Part shown: positions 21,728 to 28,645 of the stretch, in pieces
Layout of the letters: the number at the start of each line of letters is the position of its first letter
Numbering within the stretch: position 1 is the stretch's first letter
From: JAQGMV01 sp050260255
GTDB taxonomy: Bacteria > Pseudomonadota > Gammaproteobacteria > Burkholderiales > SG8-41
Length of the DNA: 32,428 bases
Direction: 5' to 3'
Assembly (NCBI GenBank): GCA_050260255.1
Contig: JBLNBW010000156.1
Location: forward strand, 1-32,428
Made by a program: the position numbers and the translations under genes
Notes under the pieces: model-generated
Told to the model about the DNA's origin: nothing
Databases searched by the model: none
The model's input: the letters and a program-made list of their open reading frames with translations, nothing else

Positions 21728-23077
21728 ATGTTCAACAAAATACTGGTAGCAAACCGCGGCGCAGTCGCCTCGCGCGTGCTGCGCGCGCTGAACGAGATGG
21801 GCATCAAGTCGGTTGCCGTGTATTCGGAAGCCGATGCCGGCGCGCCGTATCTCGAGATGGCGAGCGAGACCTACGCGATCGGCCCGGCGCCGGCGCGCGA
21901 AAGTTATCTCGATCAGGAAAAAATCGTCGAGGTCGCGCGCAAGTCCGGCGCGGACGGGTTGCATCCCGGCTATGGTTTTCTGTCGGAGAACGCCGAGTTC
22001 GCGCAGAAGATCGCCGCGGCAGGTGTGCGCTTCATCGGCCCTTCGCCGAAGTGGATAGACGCGATGGGCCACAAGACCAAGGCGCGCGAGCTCGCGGCGC
22101 AGTACGGTATGCCGATGTCGCGCGGCTCGGGCGTGTTGCCTGCCGACAACGATGCGGTGATGAAGGCGGCGCGCGAGATCGGCTTTCCCGTGCTCGTGAA
22201 GCCGGCCGGTGGCGGCGGCGGCATCGGCATGCTGCCGGCGAAAGACGAATCGCAATTGCTCGACGCGGTGGAGCGCTCGCGCTCGCTCGCGAGCCGCGGC
22301 TTCGGCAACGCCGAGGTGTATCTGGAACGGCTGATCGAGCGGCCGCGCCACGTGGAATTCCAGGTGCTCGGCGACCATCACGGCGGCCTCGTGCACCTCT
22401 ACGAACGCGACTGCTCGGTGCAGCGGCGCAACCAGAAAGTGATCGAGGAAGCGACGGCGCCCAACGTGCCGCGCGCCAAGATCCAGGAAGTGGCAGACCG
22501 CATCGCGCAGATCATGCAGGCGATGGGCTACGACAACATCGGCACGGTGGAAATGCTGCTCGGTGCGGACGGCTCGTTCAACTTTCTGGAAATGAACACG
22601 CGGCTGCAGGTCGAGCACGGCGTGACCGAAGAAGTGACCGGCGTCGATCTCGTGAAAGCACAGATTCGCGCGGCGGCGGGCGAGCGGCTCGCCGACATCC
22701 TGCCGCAGAAGATCGAGCCGCGCGGCCATGCGATCCAGGCGCGCGTCTATGCGGAAGATCCGAAGAACTTCTTTCCCTCGCCGGGCAAGCTCGCGGTGTT
22801 CCGCCCGCCGCAGGACAAGTCGGTGCGCGTCGAGACCGGCTTCGCCGAAGGGCGCGAGGTGACGCCGTACTACGATCCGATGATCGCGAAAGTGATCGTG
22901 CATGCCGACACGCGCACGGCCGCGATCGACAAGCTCGTCGATGCGCTGGAAGCGTTCGAGATTCAGGGGCCCAAGAACAACATTCCGGCGGTACTCGGCA
23001 TTCTGCGCTCCGAGCCGTTCCGCGCCGGCGACGTTCACACCGGCCTCATACCCGAGGTTCTCGCAAGGAAGAAATGA
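21728..23077 (+). CDS. Biotin carboxylase subunit of an acyl-CoA carboxylase
   Basis: A 449-aa stand-alone biotin carboxylase (ATP-grasp), which uses ATP and bicarbonate to carboxylate the carrier's biotin. Seen: ILVANRGAVASRVLRA at 5-20, HPGYGFLSEN near 79-88, the ATP-binding lysine in LVKPA (K158), glycine loop GGGGGIGM at 161-168, RDCSVQRRNQKVIEEA near 227-242 and EMNTRLQVEH at 288-297. The glycine loop usually carries R or K where this protein has I166. Unlike PccA/MccA-type subunits, no biotinyl domain is fused, in keeping with the free carrier at 14055. No biotin carboxylase pairs locally with CT1 or CT2. The stop is 1 bp from the next gene's ATG. Confidence 0.94.
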   Translation: MFNKILVANRGAVASRVLRALNEMGIKSVAVYSEADAGAPYLEMASETYAIGPAPARESYLDQEKIVEVARKSGADGLHPGYGFLSENAEFAQKIAAAGVRFIGPSPKWIDAMGHKTKARELAAQYGMPMSRGSGVLPADNDAVMKAAREIGFPVLVKPAGGGGGIGMLPAKDESQLLDAVERSRSLASRGFGNAEVYLERLIERPRHVEFQVLGDHHGGLVHLYERDCSVQRRNQKVIEEATAPNVPRAKIQEVADRIAQIMQAMGYDNIGTVEMLLGADGSFNFLEMNTRLQVEHGVTEEVTGVDLVKAQIRAAAGERLADILPQKIEPRGHAIQARVYAEDPKNFFPSPGKLAVFRPPQDKSVRVETGFAEGREVTPYYDPMIAKVIVHADTRTAAIDKLVDALEAFEIQGPKNNIPAVLGILRSEPFRAGDVHTGLIPEVLARKK

Positions 23078-23078
23078 C

Positions 23079-23777
23079 ATGGCAGGGGCAGACCCGATTC
23101 AGCAGGCACGCAGCGAAAAGCGTGCGGCGCTCGACGAGGCGGCCGGCAAGGCGCTGCTCGCGAGCTACGGCGTGAATGTGCCGAAGTCCGTGGTGGTGAA
23201 GAACGCCGCCGGCGTCGACGCGGCGTTCGCGACGATGAAGGCGCCGGTGGTGGTGAAAGTCGTATCGCCCGACATTCTGCACAAGAGCGATGCCGGCGGC
23301 GTGAAAGTGAATCTGCGTTCCGCAGCGGAAGTGAAGGACGCGATCGCCGCGATGGCCGCCTCGCCGCAGATCAAGGCGGCGAAGGTCGAGGGCTACCTCA
23401 TCGAGGAAATGGCGGCGCCCGGGCAGGAAATCGTCGTCGGCGGATTGCGCGACCCCGAGTTCGGGCCGCTGGTAATGGTGGGCCTGGGCGGCATTTTCGT
23501 CGAAGTGCTGGCGGACGTCTCCTTTCGCATCTGCCCGATCACGCGCGTCGATGCGCAGGAGATGATCGGCGAGCTGAAGGGCGCCGCGATATTGAAAGGC
23601 GCGCGCGGACGCAAGGCGGCGTCGCTCGATGCGATCGTGGACGTGCTGCTCAAAGTGGGCGGCGAGAACGGCCTCCTGCTCCAGCACGCGAAGGACATCA
23701 AGGAAGCCGACATCAATCCGCTCATCGTGTCCGAGTCGGGCGCGGTGGCGGTGGACGCGCGTTTCATACTTACGTGA
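23079..23777 (+). CDS. ADP-forming acyl-CoA synthetase, beta-type ATP-grasp subunit
   Basis: A 232-aa ATP-grasp protein like the beta subunit of ADP-forming acetyl-CoA synthetases (NDP-forming acyl-CoA ligases). Seen: LLASYGVNVPKS near 27-37, VVVKVVSPDILHKSDAGGVKV near 57-77, GGLRDPEFGPLVMVGLGGIFVEVL near 121-144 and an acidic C-terminal segment, EADINPLIV. It would bind ATP and relay phosphate to the alpha subunit's histidine. The ATG at 23079 lies 1 bp past the biotin carboxylase stop, so coupling is likely. In many bacteria alpha and beta are fused; here they are split, beta first. Confidence 0.9.
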   Translation: MAGADPIQQARSEKRAALDEAAGKALLASYGVNVPKSVVVKNAAGVDAAFATMKAPVVVKVVSPDILHKSDAGGVKVNLRSAAEVKDAIAAMAASPQIKAAKVEGYLIEEMAAPGQEIVVGGLRDPEFGPLVMVGLGGIFVEVLADVSFRICPITRVDAQEMIGELKGAAILKGARGRKAASLDAIVDVLLKVGGENGLLLQHAKDIKEADINPLIVSESGAVAVDARFILT

Positions 23778-23840
23778 GGCGGGAGGCGAGAGGCGCAGAA
23801 GCGCGCGGCTTCGCCGCGATCCGTTCACCGTTCACGGTCA
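23775..23840. repeat. Heptad-unit inverted repeat element 7
   Basis: Left arm units TGAGGCG, GGAGGCG and AGAGGCG (23775-23795). Centre hairpin CGCGGC-TTC-GCCGCG (23804-23818). Right arm units CCGTTCA and CCGTTCA (23821-23834), then CGGTCA. The left arm begins inside the stop codon of the preceding gene. The arms are not well complementary to each other here, although unit length and layout match element 5. Confidence 0.6.
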
Positions 23841-23847
23841 AGCAGAT

Positions 23848-25296
23848 ATGAATACAGACAAAATCATCGAGCATTACACGCCGCTCTTCGAACCCAGGAC
23901 CGTCGCGGTCGTCGGCGCATCGACCAAGGGCACGGCGTTGCCCAACGTCTTTATCCGCCGCATCCGTGAGTTCGGCTTCAAGGGCGACATCTATCCGATT
24001 CATCCCACGGCGAAGGAAATAGACGGCCTCACCGCGTACGCCAGTCTTGCCGACACGCCGAAGCCGGTCGATTATGCGTATATCGCAGTGGGGGCCGCGC
24101 AGATTCCGCCGATGCTCGCCGCAGCGAAGGGCCGGGTGCGCTTCGCGCAGGTGATTTCGAGCGGCTTCGGCGAAGTGGACGAAGGCAAGGCGTTGCAGGA
24201 CGCGCTGGTCGCGGCCGCGCGCGAAGGCGGCATGCGGCTCCTCGGCCCGAATTGCCTGGGGCTTTACACGCCGCGCGGCAACATCACCTTCGCGGAAGTC
24301 GCGGTCCCCGAAGTCGGCGGTGTCGGCGTCGTGTCGCAAAGCGGCGGCCTCGGCACCGATATCATCCGTCGCGGCTTGAATCGCGGCGTGAAGTTTTCGG
24401 GGCTCGTCACCGTCGGCAACTGCGCCGACGTGACGCCGAGCGATCTCGTCGAGTACTACCTCGCCGATGCGCAGACCAAAGTGATCGGCATGTACATCGA
24501 GACGGCGAAGGACGGGCGGCGGCTGTTCGAGATCCTGCGCGAAGCGCGCGGCCGCAAGCCGGTGGTCGTGTTAAAAGGCGGCCGCACGCAGCAGGGGCAA
24601 ATGGCGGCGGCTTCGCACACCGGCTCGCTCGCGGGCGACGAGCGCGTATGGCTCGCGCTGTCGCGCCAGACCGGTTGCGTGCTCGTCGACACGCTGGACC
24701 AGTTCGTCGACACCCTCCTGCTCTTCCAGACCATCACCCCGCGCACTGACGCTCCGACGCAGCGTGTGGTGCTGTTCGGCAACGGCGGCGGCACGAGCGT
24801 GCTCGCGACGGATTACTACGCGCGCTTGGGCCTCGACGTCGTGCCGTTCGGGAACGAGACGATAGAGCCGCTCGCCGCATTGAAGCTGCCGCCCGGCACC
24901 AGCATCACCAATCCGGTCGATTGCCCGGTCGGCACGCTGCAGCAGGAAGAAGGCCGCGTTGCGGAGAAAATCCTCGACATCATCTACGGCACCGGCAAGC
25001 CGCAGGCGCTCGTGATGCATTTGAATCTGTCCGCTTTCGTCGGACGCACCAAGCCGGAGGTGCTGGACAACCTCATGGCGGCGGCGATGCGGGTGCAGCA
25101 GCACTACCCGGGCCAGGCGCATTTCGTCCTGGTGCTGCGCTCGGATGGAGAGCCGCAGCTCGAAGAGCGCAAGCGCGAGTTCCGGAGCAAGGCGCAGGCG
25201 CTTGGCGTGCCGGTGTATGACGAAATGTCGAACGCGGGCCACGCGCTGGCGGCGCTGCAGGCGCACGAGCGCTTCGTGCACAGCCGGAATGCATAA
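23848..25296 (+). CDS. ADP-forming acyl-CoA synthetase, alpha-type CoA-binding subunit
   Basis: A 482-aa protein like the alpha part of ADP-forming acyl-CoA synthetases. The CoA-binding Rossmann domain starts TVAVVGAST at 18-26 and continues YPIHPTAKEIDG. The succinyl-CoA-ligase-like domain holds GPNCLGLY near 133-140 and SQSGGLGTD near 163-171, and the phosphorylated-histidine candidate is H257 in ASHTGSLAG. It would join an organic acid to CoA with ATP, together with the beta protein upstream. The ATG at 23848 follows repeat element 7; an open frame upstream overlaps the beta gene and is not used. The acid substrate is unknown. Confidence 0.91.
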   Translation: MNTDKIIEHYTPLFEPRTVAVVGASTKGTALPNVFIRRIREFGFKGDIYPIHPTAKEIDGLTAYASLADTPKPVDYAYIAVGAAQIPPMLAAAKGRVRFAQVISSGFGEVDEGKALQDALVAAAREGGMRLLGPNCLGLYTPRGNITFAEVAVPEVGGVGVVSQSGGLGTDIIRRGLNRGVKFSGLVTVGNCADVTPSDLVEYYLADAQTKVIGMYIETAKDGRRLFEILREARGRKPVVVLKGGRTQQGQMAAASHTGSLAGDERVWLALSRQTGCVLVDTLDQFVDTLLLFQTITPRTDAPTQRVVLFGNGGGTSVLATDYYARLGLDVVPFGNETIEPLAALKLPPGTSITNPVDCPVGTLQQEEGRVAEKILDIIYGTGKPQALVMHLNLSAFVGRTKPEVLDNLMAAAMRVQQHYPGQAHFVLVLRSDGEPQLEERKREFRSKAQALGVPVYDEMSNAGHALAALQAHERFVHSRNA

Positions 25297-25300
25297 AGCG

Positions 25301-25440
25301 AAAAAATGAACAGCATGAGCAGGATTAACAAGATTAGATCGAAAACTAATGATCGAATCGCAGACTCCGATGCGGAGCGCACATCGTATGTCCCGCTCGG
25401 TTTTCGTTTGAATCCTGTAAATCCTGTGAATCCTGTCTAT
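25301..25440. repeat. 9-nt-unit inverted repeat element
   Basis: Right arm: three tandem 9-nt units, AATCCTGTA, AATCCTGTG and AATCCTGTC (25411-25437). Left arm: imperfect units reading the other way, ATGAACAGC, ATGAGCAGG and ATTAACAAG (25306-25332). Inside these, CGAAAAC (25340-25346) pairs with GTTTTCG (25400-25406). It fills the 158-bp gap between the acyl-CoA synthetase and the CaiB gene and is notably A/T-rich for this genome. It has the same architecture as the heptad elements with a longer unit. Confidence 0.75.
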
Positions 25441-25454
25441 TGTTCTTTTTGGGC

Positions 25455-26675
25455 ATGAACATTCCCGCTAAAGCGGCACTCTCCGGCGTGCGGGTGCTCG
25501 AGCTCGGCACCACCATCGCCGGTCCGTTCTGCGGCCGGCTGCTGGCGGATTTCGGCGCCGAAGTAATCAAGGTCGAGCCGCTCGAAGGCGATCCGATCCG
25601 CACCACCGGCAAGCAGTACGAAGGGAAATCGCTGTACGCGGCGAGCATCCTGCGCAACAAGGCGCTCGTCGCCATCGACCTGCGCACGACGGCAGGTCAG
25701 GCGCTCATCCGCAAAATGGTGGCGCGCTGCGACGTGGTGATCGAGAACTTCCGCCCGGGCGGGCTCGAAAAATGGGGCCTGGGTTACGAGGATCTGAAAA
25801 AGGTGCGCTCGGACCTCGTCATGGTGCGCATCTCGGGCTACGGCCAGACCGGCCCGTACAGCAAGCGCCCGGGCTACGGCATCGTGTGCGAGGCGGTCGG
25901 CGGCCTGCGCTACATCACTGGCGAGCCGGGCCGTCCGCCGGTGCGGGCGAACATCGCGCTCACCGACAACATCACCGGCCTCTACGCCGCGTTCGGCGCC
26001 ATGGTCGCGCTGCGCCATCGCGATGCGACGGGACAGGGGCAGTACGTCGACGCCGCACTCTACGAATGCGCGTTCAGCTTCCTCGAACAGCATGTCGCGG
26101 CGTACGACAAGCTCGGTGCGGTGCCACAGCCGACGGGCCCCGGCATGGGGGACAGCGCGGTCAACAACACGTTCTCCACGCGTGATGGCGTATATGTCCA
26201 CGTGCAGGGGTCGCAGACCAACAGCTTCCGGCGTCTGTGTGTCGCGATGGGCCGGGGTGATTTGCTGGAGGATACGCGGTTCAATACGCGGCTCGAACGC
26301 GTCAAGCATGCGCAGGAGATCGACGCGATCGTCGCTGCATGGATGGCGGCGCACGATTATGCCGACGTCGCGACGGCGTTCGACGCCCACGACGTCACCT
26401 ATACACGCATGTATACCATGGCGGACATCTACGCCGATCCGCATTACGCCGCGCGTGGCATGCTGGCCCGAGTGGCTGATCCCGCATTGGGCAGCGTCAC
26501 CTTGCCGGCGCCCGTGCCGCGGCTTTCCGAAACGCCCGGCCGGATCGCGCACGCCGCCGGGCCGGTGGGCGCGGACACCGAGCATGTGCTGGAGCGGCTG
26601 GCGGCACTATCGAAACCGGAAATCGAGCAGCTGGAGGCGGACAAGGTGATTTACTGCGACCGCCGTCGCGCTTGA
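25455..26675 (+). CDS. CaiB/BaiF-family (class III) CoA-transferase
   Basis: A 406-aa class III CoA-transferase, which moves CoA from a donor acyl-CoA to a carboxylic acid. Seen: GVRVLELGTTIAGPFCGRLLADFGAEVIKVEP at about 11-42, IENFRPGG near 96-103, SGYGQTGPY near 127-135, and the catalytic aspartate candidate D171 in ALTDNITGLYAAFGAM. The ATG at 25455 is preferred because it opens right at the conserved fold; an in-frame ATG at 25440 adds five residues. No strong SD precedes either start. It offers a second route to activate the pathway's acid besides the ADP-forming synthetase, or it shuttles CoA between pathway intermediates. Confidence 0.93.
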   Translation: MNIPAKAALSGVRVLELGTTIAGPFCGRLLADFGAEVIKVEPLEGDPIRTTGKQYEGKSLYAASILRNKALVAIDLRTTAGQALIRKMVARCDVVIENFRPGGLEKWGLGYEDLKKVRSDLVMVRISGYGQTGPYSKRPGYGIVCEAVGGLRYITGEPGRPPVRANIALTDNITGLYAAFGAMVALRHRDATGQGQYVDAALYECAFSFLEQHVAAYDKLGAVPQPTGPGMGDSAVNNTFSTRDGVYVHVQGSQTNSFRRLCVAMGRGDLLEDTRFNTRLERVKHAQEIDAIVAAWMAAHDYADVATAFDAHDVTYTRMYTMADIYADPHYAARGMLARVADPALGSVTLPAPVPRLSETPGRIAHAAGPVGADTEHVLERLAALSKPEIEQLEADKVIYCDRRRA

Positions 26676-26684
26676 GGAGCGAGT

Positions 26685-27893
26685 ATGTACAAACACGACT
26701 TTCGCGCCGTGGGCTACCCCGTGCGGCTCTACAGCGGACAGGACGCGCTCGAGAATCTGCCGGCAGAGTTGAAGCGCCACAAGACGCGCCGCGCGCTGGT
26801 GGTTTGCGGCCGCACGGTGTCGCGCAAGACCGACCTCGTTGCGCGCATCCGCCGCATCGGCGGCGACTCGATCGCCGGCGTATTCGATGAAATGGCGAAG
26901 GAGGCGCCGCTGTCGGCGGTGCTTGCCGCGCGCGATGCGGCGCGCGCCGCGAATGCGGACTTGCTGATCGCAGTCGGTGCGGGCAGCGTGATCCAAGCCA
27001 CGCGGGTGGTCGCGATCCTGCTCGCGGAGACTGCACCGCCCGAGGCCCTCTGCACGCAGTATCCCGAGCACGGGCCGGCGATCAGCCCCAAGCTCCTTGC
27101 GCCGAAGATGCCGATCATCAATGTGCTCACCGCGGCGACCTCGGCGCAGAATCGCGCCGGCTCGGCGGTGAAGAACCCGGCGATGGACCATCGCATGGAG
27201 TTCTTCGACCCGAAGACACGGCCGGTCGCCGTGTTCTGGGATGCCGACGCCCTGCTCACCGCACCGCCGCGCCTCGCGCTCACCACCGGCGTGTCGATTT
27301 TGTGGCGGGCCATCATGAATATCGGCGCCACGCACATGACGCCGCTGGTCGAAGCCGATCGGCTGCAGGCTCTGCGCCTGGCAAGCGGTGCACTGGCCCG
27401 CGTACAAAATCCGCATGACGCGGCACCGCGCATCGAGCTGTGCGCCGCCGCGTACCTGCAGAACCGCGATGCCGACGACGGTGGCGCGCTCGTGGAAAAG
27501 CACTGGGTCGGCCGTGTCGTATACGCCTTCGCCGCGGCGCTGTTCAACGATCAGGCGCAGGTCACGCAAGGCGAAGCGAACGCCGCCCTTACGCCCGCGG
27601 TGATGCGCCACTTCGGCGGGCGCGATCCCGACGCGATATGCAACATGGCGCGGGCGCTCGGCGTGTGGCGCGACGGTGATCCGGTTGAACAGGCGCCGGA
27701 GCGCGCGGCCGCGGAGATCGAGCGCCTGTTTTCGCAAGCGGGCATGCCTGTGCGCCTGTCGCAGCTCGGGATACCGCGTGACTGCCTTGCCACGGTGCTG
27801 GACAATTCGCTCAAGAACTTCAATGCCGATCCCAAGCGCGAGTTCGTGCGCGAGCGCGACAAGCTGCGCGCGGCGCTCGACGCCGCATGGTGA
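26685..27893 (+). CDS. Iron-containing alcohol dehydrogenase-family homologue lacking the metal ligands
   Basis: A 402-aa protein with the group III (iron) alcohol dehydrogenase fold. The NAD-binding region is recognisable (GAGSVIQATRVVAILLAE near 98-115, in place of the usual GGGS..D.AK). The family's metal ligands, one Asp and three His, appear replaced: TTGVSILWRAI (S204, R208) stands for the GMDALTHAIE block, VVYAFAAAL for the HALAH block and TQGEANA (Q295) for the PHG.ANA block. It may be a metal-free dehydrogenase or reductase, an altered maleylacetate reductase-like enzyme, or non-catalytic. The gene is intact, with SD GAGGAG 5 bp before the ATG, 9 bp after the CaiB gene. Confidence 0.85.
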   Translation: MYKHDFRAVGYPVRLYSGQDALENLPAELKRHKTRRALVVCGRTVSRKTDLVARIRRIGGDSIAGVFDEMAKEAPLSAVLAARDAARAANADLLIAVGAGSVIQATRVVAILLAETAPPEALCTQYPEHGPAISPKLLAPKMPIINVLTAATSAQNRAGSAVKNPAMDHRMEFFDPKTRPVAVFWDADALLTAPPRLALTTGVSILWRAIMNIGATHMTPLVEADRLQALRLASGALARVQNPHDAAPRIELCAAAYLQNRDADDGGALVEKHWVGRVVYAFAAALFNDQAQVTQGEANAALTPAVMRHFGGRDPDAICNMARALGVWRDGDPVEQAPERAAAEIERLFSQAGMPVRLSQLGIPRDCLATVLDNSLKNFNADPKREFVRERDKLRAALDAAW

Positions 27894-27894
27894 G

Positions 27895-27945
27895 GCGCGG
27901 CGCGCTGTGCCGCGCAGTAAGGCGTGAGGTGTAAGGCGCACACTG
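27895..27945. repeat. Heptad-unit repeat element 8 with GC hairpin
   Basis: A perfect 7-bp hairpin, GCGCGGC-N7-GCCGCGC (27895-27915), is followed by three 7-nt units, TAAGGCG, TGAGGTG and TAAGGCG (27918-27938). A right arm is less clear (possible weak units up to about 27966). It lies in the 90-bp gap between the ADH homologue and the thioesterase. Confidence 0.55.
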
Positions 27946-27983
27946 TTGCGCTACGAGTTGGAGTCACGGATCAAGGAAAAGAA

Positions 27984-28373
27984 ATGGACACACTGCAGGT
28001 CGGCATGACAAATACGCTCGAATGGGACGTGACCGAGCAGTACACGACGTCCCGGGGCGAGTTCAAAGTGTTCTCGACGCCGTCTATGGTGCTGCTCGCG
28101 GAAATGACGTGTCATCAGCTCGCCGCACCCCATTTGCCGCCGCACCAGGGGCAGGTCGGCATCAGTGTGAATATCCGACACATGGCAGCCACGCCGCTCG
28201 GCAAGAAAGTGCGGGCCGAAGCCACACTCACGGGCATAGACCGCCGCAAGCTCGCCTTCGCGGTAAAGATTTACGACGACGTCGAGCAGGTCGGCGAAGC
28301 GACGCACGAGCGCTTCGTCATCGACGTAGAGAAGTACACCGAGCGGTTGCGCAAGAAGGTACTTGGCCAGTGA
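27984..28373 (+). CDS. FlK-like hotdog-fold acyl-CoA thioesterase
   Basis: A 129-aa single hotdog-domain thioesterase similar to FlK, the fluoroacetyl-CoA thioesterase. The FlK catalytic residues T42, E50 and H76 (known for that family) have counterparts T32 (FSTPSMV), E40 (LLAEMT) and H66 (NIRHMAATPLG) with identical spacing of 8 and 26 residues. It would hydrolyse a small acyl-CoA in the cytoplasm. Fluoroacetyl-CoA itself is not implied; many relatives act on other compounds. The ATG at 27984 follows SD-like AAGGAAAAG; an upstream in-frame ATG at 27924 falls in the repeat element. It is the last gene of the run, which suggests clearing of dead-end or toxic CoA esters. Confidence 0.85.
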   Translation: MDTLQVGMTNTLEWDVTEQYTTSRGEFKVFSTPSMVLLAEMTCHQLAAPHLPPHQGQVGISVNIRHMAATPLGKKVRAEATLTGIDRRKLAFAVKIYDDVEQVGEATHERFVIDVEKYTERLRKKVLGQ

Positions 28374-28443
28374 GCGCCCGCCGCGCGTGATCGGTTAATA
28401 ACGCGCACGTCATAGCGGCATTGCGCCGAGACTCGGCCCGGCG

Positions 28444-28629
28444 TCATTCGGCAATATCCAGTCGCTGCTCATCGAAGCCGTGCTGGGCGGCATCGTCGAT
28501 GCACTCCGCCAACGTGAAGAACGGCCCTCCCCGATCTTCCGTGTCGTTGGGCCGAGTGTGAATCCAGTACCAAAATTTCTCGCGTGCGCCGGAAGGCGTG
28601 CGGCTGTTGAGAAAAACCCAGCGTGCCAT
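28444..28629 (-). CDS. Small conserved-looking hypothetical protein (61 aa)
   Basis: A 61-aa ORF 16 bp downstream of speE on the same strand. The sequence starts MARWVFLNSRTPSGAREK and is rich in aromatic and charged residues (FWYWIHTRPNDTEDRGG), which looks like real protein rather than noise. An alternative ATG at 28671 would overlap the end of speE by 26 bp and add 14 residues. No clear SD precedes 28629. No signal peptide or membrane segment. I do not recognise the family; its position makes it the likely last gene of the polyamine operon. Confidence 0.55.
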   Translation of the reverse strand: MARWVFLNSRTPSGAREKFWYWIHTRPNDTEDRGGPFFTLAECIDDAAQHGFDEQRLDIAE

Positions 28630-28645
28630 AGGAAAGTCCGAACGG

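Noticed and set aside
27984..28373. Reading the thioesterase as proof of fluoroacetate resistance
   Set aside because: The triad is shared by many relatives with other substrates, and no other fluoroacetate gene (such as a defluorinating dehalogenase) is in the window.
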